Assembly: GCA_039819085.1 (NCBI GenBank)
Contig: JBCBSQ010000007.1
Location: 62,001 to 126,000, forward strand
From: MED-G105 sp039819085
GTDB lineage: Bacteria; Pseudomonadota; Alphaproteobacteria; Caulobacterales; Parvularculaceae
Reading direction: 5' to 3'
DNA length: 64,000 nucleotides
Numbering within the stretch: the first letter of the stretch is position 1; each line of letters opens with the position of its first letter. The notes below the pieces were generated by a model. It did no database searches. It was given only the letters and a program-made list of their open reading frames with translations, and was not told where the DNA came from. Positions 33,445-41,947 of this stretch are shown here, in pieces. The position numbers were made by a program, and so were the translations under genes.

Positions 33445-34827
33445 TCAGAGATCAGTATGCTGGTGCCAATCGCGCTTCAGCCGCGGCGCGGTGACAATGA
33501 AGAGCGCGGCGGCGGCGACGTAGAAGACCGAACCTGCGAGAATGGCGTAGCGCAGTGATTCATCGCCAAAGCGCGCGGCGAGACTGTCCGACAGGGCCCC
33601 GATGATCAGGTTGCCGAGGCCGATCCCTATCAGGTTATTGACGAACAAAAACACCGCAGACGCCGTCGCGCGCATGTTCGGCGCAACGAGGTGCTGAAAG
33701 GCTGCGATCACGGGTCCCAGCCATACAAGGCTCAACGCCTGCAGCACGATGAACGCGGCGAAGACGACGGCCAATGGCTTCGCCAACACGCCCACAAGGA
33801 AGAAAGGCAAGGTCGCGAGGAACGCCGCCGCCGGAACTAAAGCGTAGGCGGATTTGTTTTCTTCTCCATAGCGATCAGCGAGGACGCCGCCGAGCGCAAT
33901 TCCTGCGACGCCGCCTATAAGCAGGATCGCGCCATAAAAATAAGACGCATAGAGCACTGGCCCCGCCTCCGCCGGGATCAGAAACGCCGGCATAAAGGCG
34001 AAGAAACCCGGCAACGCGTCGCCAAAACTGCGCACGAAAAACGATGGCAGCCAGAAGATAAGACCGTACCCCATCATGGAAGAGAATGACGCCCCGAAGG
34101 AAAGCCCCCAGAAACTCGGCTTACTGACGAGCGCGTCGACGACGTCACGCACTGGCGCAGGCGCCGCCGGCGGGCCGCCGTCAAGGCCGCCGCGGGCGGG
34201 CTCGCGCATGGTCAGACGGAACACCGGCGCGATAAGGAGCCCTGCGGCCCCGACGATCATGAAGGCGGCGCGCCAGTCGAGGTAACTGGTCAGTACGCCG
34301 CCGAGGAGGATCCCGAGCGCTGACCCGATCGGAATGCCGAAGGAGTAGACGCTGAGCGCCCGCGCGCGCTGGTTCGGCGGGAAATAGTCCGAGATCAGCG
34401 AATAGGCCGGCGCGACGCCGCCAGCTTCGCCGACGCCGACGCCGAGTCGGGCGAGAAAGAGCTGGGTGAAGTTCTGCGCAAACCCGCAAATCGCCGTCAT
34501 GGCGCTCCATACGGCGAGCGCCGCCGTCATGATCCAGACGCGGTTGGATCGATCTGCGAGGACCGCGATCGGCACGCCAAGGAAGGTGTAAAAGAGCGCA
34601 AAGGCGAGGCCGCCCATGAGACTGAGCTGAACATCAGTCAGCTGAAGGTCGGCCTTGATCGGCACCGCCAGTATACCGACGATCTGACGGTCGATGAAGT
34701 TGAACGTATAGACGACGACAAGTATGAAAAGCGCCCATGCGCGGTAGCCCGCGGAGAATTGCGGCGTGGTCGAGTTTTGCGCGTCTTGCGATGCTGCGTC
34801 GGCCGCATCCGCGGCGCCTGGCGTCAT
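33445..34827 (-). CDS. MFS transporter
   Basis: A 460-residue major facilitator superfamily permease with about 12 hydrophobic segments. NFIDRQIVGILAVPIKADL is the first helix region, and the cytoplasmic loop between helices 2 and 3 shows LAFALFYTFLGVPIAVLADR. The pattern resembles spinster-like or aromatic-compound MFS permeases. The ATG overlaps the alpha/beta hydrolase stop as ATGA, so they are coexpressed. With the TonB receptor and AraC regulator on the same strand it probably moves the substrate of this cluster across the inner membrane. Substrate unknown. Confidence 0.9.
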   Translation of the reverse strand: MTPGAADAADAASQDAQNSTTPQFSAGYRAWALFILVVVYTFNFIDRQIVGILAVPIKADLQLTDVQLSLMGGLAFALFYTFLGVPIAVLADRSNRVWIMTAALAVWSAMTAICGFAQNFTQLFLARLGVGVGEAGGVAPAYSLISDYFPPNQRARALSVYSFGIPIGSALGILLGGVLTSYLDWRAAFMIVGAAGLLIAPVFRLTMREPARGGLDGGPPAAPAPVRDVVDALVSKPSFWGLSFGASFSSMMGYGLIFWLPSFFVRSFGDALPGFFAFMPAFLIPAEAGPVLYASYFYGAILLIGGVAGIALGGVLADRYGEENKSAYALVPAAAFLATLPFFLVGVLAKPLAVVFAAFIVLQALSLVWLGPVIAAFQHLVAPNMRATASAVFLFVNNLIGIGLGNLIIGALSDSLAARFGDESLRYAILAGSVFYVAAAALFIVTAPRLKRDWHQHTDL

Positions 34828-35789
34828 TCCGCGCCGCCCGCCGACGCCGGGGCGACGAGGCTGTCCAGAAATGCGCGCGCGTCAGCCGCGGAACGCGCCG
34901 CTGCTTCTTCCTGGGGCACGTGGCCGACGCCGTCATAGACGATGAGCCGGGCGTTCGGGATCGCCGCCGCAAGGCGTTCTCCGTCGCTCGCCGGCAAAAC
35001 CGCATCCTCCGCGCCCCACAATATGAGCGTTGGGGCAGTGATGCGCGCAAGGTCGGCGCTCGGATCGGGAAGGGTGAACTCTTCGATCGATTTGACCAAG
35101 GCTTCGCCATTGCCGCGACGGCGCATCAAATCGCGCAATCGCTGGGCGCGTTCCGGCGTGGCGTAGGCGTCATCAGCGAAGACGCTTTCCAGAGTCGCGA
35201 CGGCGCCGGCTTCAGGCGCCGTTCGCAGAAAGAGTTTCATCGCTGCGGGAACTTCCGCCGGCGTGTCGCTGACGCCGTTTGTGGGGTAAGCGCCTGGCGC
35301 CAACAGGATGAGCGCGGAGACGCGATCGGGCGCCGCCGCGGCGAACCGCCAGGCGGCGAGCCCGCCAAGTGAATTGCCGGCCACGATCGCCCGCTCGACG
35401 TCGATTGCGTCCATGACATCGCCAATGAACGCGGCGCGCTCTTCAGGGGCGTAGCGCTCCTGCGGGTCAGGGCCCGTGAGCCCGTGTCCGGCGAGGTCGA
35501 AACGGATGACGCGATAGTCTTCGCTGAAGGAAGCCGCCCATGCGTCCCAGGTTTCAAGGCTGTAGATGAAGCCATGCAGAAGGATCATCACCGGCGCGTT
35601 CGCCGGCCCTTCCTCGCGCACCCGCACCCGCGCGCCGCCTACGTTGATGTAGCGGTCAGCAGGCGTCATGTACTGCGCCTCAAGCGTCGCCGGATCGACC
35701 CCTTGCGCCTCTCGCCAGATCATTGCGCCGAGCCCGGCGGCCGCAATCACGACAATGGCGAGAAGCCCGAAAAAAATATTCCTGATCAT
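34824..35789 (-). CDS. alpha/beta fold hydrolase, membrane-anchored or exported
   Basis: A 321-residue hydrolase. An N-terminal hydrophobic helix (residues 4-22) acts as signal or anchor. ILLHGFIYSLETWDAW is the oxyanion region, VAGNSLGGLAAW holds the nucleophile Ser140, LILWGAEDAVLPAS the acid and YDGVGHVPQEE the histidine, so the triad is complete. It sits between a TonB receptor and an MFS gene whose start overlaps its stop. It may cleave an imported ester or lactone. Substrate unknown. Confidence 0.88.
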   Translation of the reverse strand: MIRNIFFGLLAIVVIAAAGLGAMIWREAQGVDPATLEAQYMTPADRYINVGGARVRVREEGPANAPVMILLHGFIYSLETWDAWAASFSEDYRVIRFDLAGHGLTGPDPQERYAPEERAAFIGDVMDAIDVERAIVAGNSLGGLAAWRFAAAAPDRVSALILLAPGAYPTNGVSDTPAEVPAAMKLFLRTAPEAGAVATLESVFADDAYATPERAQRLRDLMRRRGNGEALVKSIEEFTLPDPSADLARITAPTLILWGAEDAVLPASDGERLAAAIPNARLIVYDGVGHVPQEEAAARSAADARAFLDSLVAPASAGGAE

Positions 35790-35930
35790 CTGGTTCCGTC
35801 CGCTTTTGAAGGCGCTTTAGCGGGCCCTACCGCTTGCGTCGATAGGCGGCGCGACGGGCCATCGACACGCCGCCCGCCGCGCCGGTCGAAAGCGGGCGGG
35901 AGGATGCCCGTTTTCGATTTCTGCTCGCCC

Positions 35931-35960
35931 GCGCCGCCGCTGATGTCGGCGGCGCTTTTT
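35931..35960 (+). terminator. plus-orientation hairpin with T-run between two minus-strand genes
   Basis: GCGCCGCC (35931-35938) pairs with GGCGGCGC (35948-35955), followed by five T. It lies just beyond the TonB receptor stop but reads as a terminator on the plus strand, where no gene ends. On the minus strand the hairpin has no U-run. Confidence 0.4.
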
Positions 35961-35966
35961 GGAGCG

Positions 35967-38342
35967 CTAGAAGCTGACGCTGAGCGTGCCAAACACCTGC
36001 CGCGGATTGCCATAGAACGCTGTCAGGACGCCGGAAAGGCCAAGCGGGTTATTGCCGAAGGCCGGTTGCGCCGTAACGAAGTCATAGCCTGCGACAATAT
36101 ATTCTTTATCAAGAAGGTTTGTGCCATGAACGCCGACGCTGAGCCGGCCGTCTTCGCGCGTCCAGGATAGGCCGGCATTGAACAGAACAAAGCCTTCCTG
36201 GTCGATCGGTGAGCGGAAGTTGAATTGGCTCGTTTCGCTGCGATAGGAGAACGAGCTGTAGATGTTGAAGTCGCCGTCGTCGCCAAAGAGCTCCGTCGGC
36301 GTTGTGTAGCCGAGCTGGCTGAACGCGGTGATTTCCGGCGTATTCTGAAAGACCGCCTGGTCGGAGATGTCTTCGCCTGTGCGGCCGAGGAACTCGTCAA
36401 AGCTCGCATTGATATAGCCAAGCGCGAACTGATAATCGAGCGAATCGCCGGGCCTCATCCAGTCCCGCGCGACGCCGAGATTGCCTTCGAACTCAACGCC
36501 CCAGAGCGTCGCGGCCGCGGCGTTCGTCGTCACGCCGGCGAAACTTTCCGCAACGCCGTCATTGTCGGCGTCGATCCCGATGGAGCCAGGGATCTGAACG
36601 TCCTGATAGTCGGAGTAGAAAATCGCCGTGTTCGTCGTGAAGCGGCCGCCGTCAAGCGATGTCTTCCAGCCCCATTCGAATGTGTCGATCTCTTCCGGTT
36701 CGAACCGGCAGAACTCGATCTGGTCGTCCACGTCCGTCGCGCCCGTTGCGCCATCGCCGTCGAGGTCCGGCGCGGCGTTCGCCCCGCAGCGCGGGTCAAA
36801 TGAGCCGCCTTTGAAGCCCTTGGCGTAGGAGAAATAGAAATTGTGTTCTTCCAGCGGCTGCCAGGAAATGCTGGCGCGTGGGCTGAAGTCTTCGAAATCC
36901 GCTTCCGCATTGAGGTCCGCGGCGACGGCGATCGGATCCCGCGGCGTCCCGCCGAAAGTCGGAGAGGACCCGTTAAGGAAGGTCTGGCGGTCAAGGGAGA
37001 TCGTCCGCGTGTCTTCCGTATACCGACCGCCGAGCGAAATCGCCACAGTGTCCGTCAGCTGGTAACTGAAGTCGGCGAAGACCGACCAGGTGCTGGTGTC
37101 AACGTCGGACGAGGTGAAGGCGTTAAGGCCAGGCAGGCCGACCACCGGCAGCGCGCCCGTCGTCTCCAGCAGCACGTCGAACTCGTTCAGCGCATTCGCG
37201 TCGAGGAAGTAAAACCCGACAACGCCGCTCAGGCGATCGCCTTCGTAGAGGACCTGGAATTCCTCGCTGAATTGCGAGTTGTCGTAGATCGCCGGCACGT
37301 CGAGGTCGACGATCGGAAGCGAGTCGAAGTCAATCGGCGTTTCGGTGAAGTCGTCGCGATACGCGAGGATGTTCTTCAGCGTGATGGTGTCGCTGACGCG
37401 CCATTCCGCGGTCGCCGAAATCCCGCGGGCGACGACGCTTTGCTCCGGGGCGTTGAGGCCGGAACGCGTGTCGAAAACGTTGTCGAGGACCGGGAAGCCC
37501 GGAAAATCCAGCAAGCGATGGCCTTGCCGCGGATCGGAGTTGTCGTCGGTCCAGTCGCCGGTAATCCGTAATGAGAACGTATCTGTCGGGTCCCATTCCA
37601 CCGCGACGCGGCCTGCGAGGATATCCTTGTTGTAATTCTCAAGGTCCGGAATATTGAGATTGTCGCCGAAACCATTGCGTCTGAGATAGGCGACTGTGCC
37701 GCCGATCTTCAGATCGCCGATTGAGGAGTCTGTCAGAAGCGGCAGGCTGAACGAGCCGATCGCGTCTAGCTGGCCGAAGGTGCCGCCTTGCAGGCGCAGG
37801 TTCACTTCCGGTTCGTCGGCGAGGCCTTTGGTCACGTATTTGACTGCGCCGCCGATCGTGTTCCGGCCGTAGAGCGTGCCCTGCGGCCCGCGCAAGACTT
37901 CGATCCGCTCCACCTCGTAGATATCGAGAAGCGCCGCCTGCGGACGATTGAGGTAGACGTCATCAATGTAAAGGCCAACGCCGGCCTCAAATCCCGCAAC
38001 CGGGTCCTGCTGGCCGACGCCGCGAATGAAGGCGGTGATCGTGTTGTTGGTGCCGCGCGACGTCTCAAGCGTCACGTTCGGCGTGATGGCTTCGATGTCG
38101 GTGAGGTCGATCGCGCCGATGGCGTTCAGTTGGTCGCCTGAGAACGCCGAAACGGCGACCGGGACGTCCTGAAGCGATTCATCCCGGCGACGCGCCGAGA
38201 CGATGATTTCATCGGTAAGCTCATCTTCCGCCGACGGCGCTTGCGCGGCGGCGCTCTCAAGGACGGCGGTGAGCGCGATTGCGGACGCGAAGGAAAGTCC
38301 CGCGGCGCGCGCGCTGATTGGCTTTGCGATAAAGTGCGTCAT
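35967..38342 (-). CDS. TonB-dependent outer-membrane receptor
   Basis: A 791-residue outer-membrane receptor. Residues 1-34 form a signal peptide ending near ESAAAQA. A TonB-box-like DEIIVSARRRDE comes next. The plug includes DVPVAVSAFSGDQL, YIDDVYLNRPQAALLDIYEV, and ERIEVLRGPQGTLYGRNTIG, the classical plug signature. The C-terminus ends in an aromatic-terminated strand (QVFGTLSVSF), as needed for BAM insertion. Downstream on the strand come the hydrolase and the MFS transporter; upstream is an AraC regulator. Ligand not readable. Confidence 0.95.
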   Translation of the reverse strand: MTHFIAKPISARAAGLSFASAIALTAVLESAAAQAPSAEDELTDEIIVSARRRDESLQDVPVAVSAFSGDQLNAIGAIDLTDIEAITPNVTLETSRGTNNTITAFIRGVGQQDPVAGFEAGVGLYIDDVYLNRPQAALLDIYEVERIEVLRGPQGTLYGRNTIGGAVKYVTKGLADEPEVNLRLQGGTFGQLDAIGSFSLPLLTDSSIGDLKIGGTVAYLRRNGFGDNLNIPDLENYNKDILAGRVAVEWDPTDTFSLRITGDWTDDNSDPRQGHRLLDFPGFPVLDNVFDTRSGLNAPEQSVVARGISATAEWRVSDTITLKNILAYRDDFTETPIDFDSLPIVDLDVPAIYDNSQFSEEFQVLYEGDRLSGVVGFYFLDANALNEFDVLLETTGALPVVGLPGLNAFTSSDVDTSTWSVFADFSYQLTDTVAISLGGRYTEDTRTISLDRQTFLNGSSPTFGGTPRDPIAVAADLNAEADFEDFSPRASISWQPLEEHNFYFSYAKGFKGGSFDPRCGANAAPDLDGDGATGATDVDDQIEFCRFEPEEIDTFEWGWKTSLDGGRFTTNTAIFYSDYQDVQIPGSIGIDADNDGVAESFAGVTTNAAAATLWGVEFEGNLGVARDWMRPGDSLDYQFALGYINASFDEFLGRTGEDISDQAVFQNTPEITAFSQLGYTTPTELFGDDGDFNIYSSFSYRSETSQFNFRSPIDQEGFVLFNAGLSWTREDGRLSVGVHGTNLLDKEYIVAGYDFVTAQPAFGNNPLGLSGVLTAFYGNPRQVFGTLSVSF

Positions 38343-38565
38343 TGAATTCCCTCCCAGGATTGTTTGGTCGTCTTTGACCGAGCCGCCCTCGGCGAATGTG
38401 GCCCGTTTCGCAGGCTCGTCCTTTTTCGATTCCGGCGGGCTCGCCCCAGGAATCGTCGAAGGATTTTAGGAAGGTTCACGCGTGCGTGACACGACGCGAG
38501 CGATCGCGCCGGGTGGACATTTTAGCTCAATTTGCCGCATGCGCTGCGGGGGAGAAGACGGGCTT

Positions 38566-39684
38566 TCAGCCTTCAGGTGGCGAGCCTGCCGACGATAGAG
38601 CGCGCTGGGCGAACGCCTTTGGCGTCTCGCCGTTCCAGGATTTGAACGCGCGGCTGAAGCTCCTCAGCTCGGCGAAACCAAGCTCTTCGGCGACCTCCGT
38701 CGCATTGCGCCGACGCGCAAGCAGCCGCTTTGCGGCCGCGTTCAGCACTTCGCGCCGGAGGTCCCGAAAGCTCGCGCCTTCTTCATCGAGCCGGCGGCGT
38801 AGGGTGGCGACGCTGACGCCGAGCATCGCGGCGATGCGGGTCTGGTCGATCACGCCGCGGGCGAGCGCGCGGCGCACGAATTCGCTCGTTTCCTTGAGCG
38901 CGCCTGCGCCGGCGTCACTGCCGGCCATCTTCAGAATCTGCGCGTGGACGTGGGCGGCCGTAAGCGCGTCGGCTGGCGGCGGCGCCAGCGGCGCGGTCGC
39001 CGCATCGGCGTCATAGTCGATGGCGTAGGCTCTTGCGCCGAAGGCAATCGGCGCAGGCCAGCAGGCGAGGTGCGCCGCGCGGGCGGTCCGCTGTGATCGG
39101 GTGACGGCCACTTTGCGCAGAGCGCGTCCAGCGGTTTCCGGCGCGACGACCGTCAGCATACAGTGGAGAAAGATCAGCAGGCATTCAAGCGAGAATTCAA
39201 TATAGGCGGAGTCTTCCCTAATTGCGTATGGAAACCCCCGGTCGTCGATCGTGAAAGTGACGACGTCGCCCCGCCGCCTGACGGAATTGTACTCGCCGCC
39301 ATGCACGAGGTTGTAGGACTTCGCCACAATATTCATGGCGTCGTGTAGCGACCCGACGCCGCTAATCTGTGAAAGGACGAAATCGGTCGTGCCTGGCAGC
39401 AACTGCCGCGTCGACAGGTTGCATGTTTCGTCCTCAAGGGCGGCAGATATCTGATTTTGCAGTCTGTAATAGTCCGCCAGGGCGACCGGCGTTGAATCGG
39501 CCGCGAAAAGGTCGGGGGGAAGGCCAAGGCCGTTCAAGATGTCTTCGACCGAGACGCCGCGCATTTCGGCCATATCGATAAGCGGCCGGATGAGGCCGGC
39601 CGATGCGACCGCCGGCGCGGCGGGCGTGGCCAGCGCAGAAAGAGTATCTTCGTCGCTCTGGTCTCGATCGGCTATAATCACCAC
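38566..39684 (-). CDS. AraC family transcriptional regulator
   Basis: A 372-residue regulator of the OruR/ArgR-like AraC group. The N-terminal ~240 residues form the ligand-sensing region (LIRPLIDMAEMRGVSVEDIL at its start). The C-terminal AraC domain has two HTH segments: RIAAMLGVSVATLRRRLDEE and ATEVAEELGFAELRSFSRAF. The frame opens at GTG codons 39684 and 39681, so the exact start is open. It precedes the TonB receptor gene by 223 bases on the same strand and is the obvious candidate regulator of that cluster. Confidence 0.9.
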   Translation of the reverse strand: MVIIADRDQSDEDTLSALATPAAPAVASAGLIRPLIDMAEMRGVSVEDILNGLGLPPDLFAADSTPVALADYYRLQNQISAALEDETCNLSTRQLLPGTTDFVLSQISGVGSLHDAMNIVAKSYNLVHGGEYNSVRRRGDVVTFTIDDRGFPYAIREDSAYIEFSLECLLIFLHCMLTVVAPETAGRALRKVAVTRSQRTARAAHLACWPAPIAFGARAYAIDYDADAATAPLAPPPADALTAAHVHAQILKMAGSDAGAGALKETSEFVRRALARGVIDQTRIAAMLGVSVATLRRRLDEEGASFRDLRREVLNAAAKRLLARRRNATEVAEELGFAELRSFSRAFKSWNGETPKAFAQRALSSAGSPPEG

Positions 39685-39849
39685 CCCTGCCGGACGTTAC
39701 AGATTGCCCGCTTGCTCGGTAGAAAAGAGACGATCATCCTTCATCGTCTTTCGCCGCCTCCTGGATCGCAGCCTACCGCTATTGCGCCGCGCGGCCCAAG
39801 CCCCGGACGCGGGGGACCTTGCGCGAGACCCCAGCGGAAAGGAGGCGCC

Positions 39850-40359
39850 ATGCGGCAATTCATTCTGACGCTGCAGTTCGATGCAGAAACGGCCCGAAGG
39901 CTTCAGGAGTTGCGCGACGCGCATTTCCCGCCGGAGCTCAACATCGTTCCAGCGCACCTGACGCTGTTCCATCAATTGCCGGGGGACGACGAACGGACCG
40001 TTTTCAGCGCAATTGGACGTACCGCTACGCGCTTTGCGCCCTTTCCGTTGCAGATCGCCGGTCCGATTCGCCTTGGACGCGGGGTGGCGCTTCGTGTGGA
40101 GGCGGAGGCGCTGCACGCTTTGCGCGAGGCGCTCGCCACGCCCTTTGAGGGGCGGCTGATCGCCCAGGACCGACAGAAGTTCCGGCCTCATGTCACCATC
40201 CAGAACAAGACGAGCGCTGCGCGCGCTGAGGCGCTCTATCGGGAGCTGAAAGAGACATTTCAGCCGATCAATGGCGTCGGCGAAGGGCTCCAGCTTTGGC
40301 GCTATGAGCGTGGCCCATGGTCGCCAGTAGCCGCGATCGGGTTTTCCGCTCGCGACTGA
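39850..40359 (+). CDS. 2'-5' RNA ligase family protein (2H phosphoesterase)
   Basis: A 169-residue 2H phosphoesterase. The two HxT/S motifs are HLTLF (His36) and HVTI (His114). Such enzymes act on 2'-5' or cyclic phosphodiesters of RNA. The ATG at 39850 follows an excellent ribosome binding site, AAAGGAGG; an earlier ATG at 39712 is not supported. The neighbour 97 bases downstream is the glutaredoxin. The natural substrate is unknown. Confidence 0.88.
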   Translation: MRQFILTLQFDAETARRLQELRDAHFPPELNIVPAHLTLFHQLPGDDERTVFSAIGRTATRFAPFPLQIAGPIRLGRGVALRVEAEALHALREALATPFEGRLIAQDRQKFRPHVTIQNKTSAARAEALYRELKETFQPINGVGEGLQLWRYERGPWSPVAAIGFSARD

Positions 40360-40456
40360 CTGCGCGACCCGGCTTGACGGGCGGTGCGGGGGCGCCTAGC
40401 TGGCTTTATTGTCATGAAGTCCCGCGGCCTTGAACCGCGCGAGATGGAGAACCGAG

Positions 40457-40795
40457 ATGAGCGATAACCAGGCCCACGAAGCGATCAAGTCGAAAGTCGA
40501 CGGCAACGAGGTGATGCTTTTCATGAAAGGCACGCCGCAGTTTCCGCAGTGCGGTTTCTCCGCCGCGGTGGTTCAGATCCTCAATTATCTCGGCGTTGAG
40601 TTTGGCTCGGAGAATGTTCTCGCCGATGATGACATCCGCCAGGGGATCAAGGAGTTCTCCGATTGGCCGACCATCCCGCAGCTCTATGTGAAAGGCGAAT
40701 TCGTCGGCGGCTGCGATATCGTCAAGGAGATGTTCGAGAAGGGCGAGCTTAGAAGCTACTTCCAGGACAAGGGCGTCGCAGTAGAGGCGGCTTGA
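40457..40795 (+). CDS. grxD: monothiol glutaredoxin (Grx4 type)
   Basis: A 112-residue protein with the CGFS active site (PQCGFS, Cys32) and KGTPQFP with the glutathione-binding lysine, plus TIPQLYVKGEFVGGCDIV. Monothiol CGFS glutaredoxins bind [2Fe-2S] clusters with glutathione and deliver them to other proteins. Length and motif fit GrxD. GGAGAA lies seven bases before the ATG; an ATG 27 bases upstream is less likely. It is separate from its neighbours. Confidence 0.95.
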   Translation: MSDNQAHEAIKSKVDGNEVMLFMKGTPQFPQCGFSAAVVQILNYLGVEFGSENVLADDDIRQGIKEFSDWPTIPQLYVKGEFVGGCDIVKEMFEKGELRSYFQDKGVAVEAA

Positions 40796-40812
40796 GCGCT
40801 TCTTTGCGGCGA

Positions 40813-40841
40813 TTGACTTTATCCGTTGTTCGTATTATGTT
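40813..40841 (+). promoter_or_regulatory. sigma70-type promoter
   Basis: TTGACT (40813-40818) and TATGTT (40836-40841) are separated by exactly 17 bases. The match to -35 is 5/6 and to -10 is 4/6. The stretch is AT-richer than the surroundings. It points at the unknown gene pair starting at 40935; a 15-codon frame (40849-40896) lies in the resulting leader. Confidence 0.5.
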
Positions 40842-40934
40842 CTTTCATATGGCGATTTATTCGAACATTGGTCCCGGCGGAACAGGCGCGATCTAAGGCC
40901 CTAAAGTGGTTCCTTCGCGTCGTGTGAGACGGCG

Positions 40935-41522
40935 ATGGCCTGCGATCAACTCTGTTGGTTGGATTTGGTCAGAACATTGGCCACCGTCGCCGCCGCACTT
41001 GCGGCGGCGCGCATCCCGTTCGTAATCAGAAATGCGAGTGAGAGGTCTGAGCGCCGACGTCTGACGGGTGAAATAATCCGGTCGCTCACGACGACGGCCG
41101 AGATCATGCGCCGGATGGAGAGGCTGTACTTTTATCGCCGCTATCTTGAAAGCGATAGGTGTCTATTCGGTCGAACTCGGAGTAAAGATCCATATGGCGG
41201 CGATGTTGGCGCGATCCTTTTCGACCATGTCGTGGTCTTGAATTTTTATGAAGCGGTCTGCACTGAAATTGCTGAGGGCGTCGTAGACTTTGACCTTGTC
41301 TATGACGCCGCTGCGAACACCATCGTCGGCGTGCATGACGTGTTGTTGGCGAGATATGAAGCGCTCGCCGAGGGAAATCAGACAAAAGACTATCCAATGC
41401 TCGTGCGCGCGGTAGTGCGCATCCGAAAGACGGCGGCGTCTCGTGGCGATGTTATCTCCGAAAAGATACCTGAATTGACGGGTGATGAGCCGGGCGCATT
41501 GTCGCCGGAGCGGCAGGCATGA
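40935..41522 (+). CDS. hypothetical protein, AT-richer than neighbours
   Basis: A 195-residue protein I do not recognise. A hydrophobic stretch (about residues 8-30) may be a membrane anchor; the rest is helical and charged, with LTGEIIRSLTTTAEIMRRME and AILFDHVVVLNFYEAVCTE. Counting bases 41101-41280 by hand gives about 50% G+C, well below neighbouring genes (72% for one 60-base line of the helicase gene). This suggests foreign origin. Its TGA overlaps the next gene's ATG as ATGA. A promoter-like site lies upstream. Confidence 0.6.
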   Translation: MACDQLCWLDLVRTLATVAAALAAARIPFVIRNASERSERRRLTGEIIRSLTTTAEIMRRMERLYFYRRYLESDRCLFGRTRSKDPYGGDVGAILFDHVVVLNFYEAVCTEIAEGVVDFDLVYDAAANTIVGVHDVLLARYEALAEGNQTKDYPMLVRAVVRIRKTAASRGDVISEKIPELTGDEPGALSPERQA

Positions 41523-41947
41523 CTTTTTCGTCCGACCCTGACCTGAAACGCATCGCCGACGGCGTTCGCGACCGGACCCTGCCGAAACCCGAATGGACGC
41601 ATGCGGCGCATTTCGCCGCGGCGCTCTGGCTGTTGCGGGAGCCGGGAGTTGATCCTTTCGCGGAAATGCCGGGGATCATCCGGGCCTATAACGAAGCGAC
41701 TGGCGTCGCCAATACGGACGCCGACGGCTATCACGAGACGATCACGCTCGCGTCCCTGCGAGCGGCGCGGGCGATGCTCGACGCCGCGCCGTCGGACCGC
41801 CCACTTCATGTGGTCCTTATGGACCTTCTGTCCTCGGACTATGGACGCTCTGACTGGATCCTGCGTTTCTGGTCAAAGGAACGGCTATTTTCCGTCGAGG
41901 CGCGTCGGGCCTGGGTCGAGCCGGATCTGCGGCCACTGCCGTTTTAG
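41519..41947 (+). CDS. conserved hypothetical protein
   Basis: A 142-residue protein with a tryptophan- and histidine-rich N-terminal half: PEWTHAAHFAAALWLLREPG, then YNEATGVANTDADGYHETIT. It is compact and soluble, with no membrane segment and no cysteine. I believe similar small proteins occur in other alphaproteobacteria, but I cannot give a family name. The gene overlaps the preceding one by ATGA and converges on the DNA ligase with a four-base overlap of ends. Confidence 0.7.
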   Translation: MTFSSDPDLKRIADGVRDRTLPKPEWTHAAHFAAALWLLREPGVDPFAEMPGIIRAYNEATGVANTDADGYHETITLASLRAARAMLDAAPSDRPLHVVLMDLLSSDYGRSDWILRFWSKERLFSVEARRAWVEPDLRPLPF

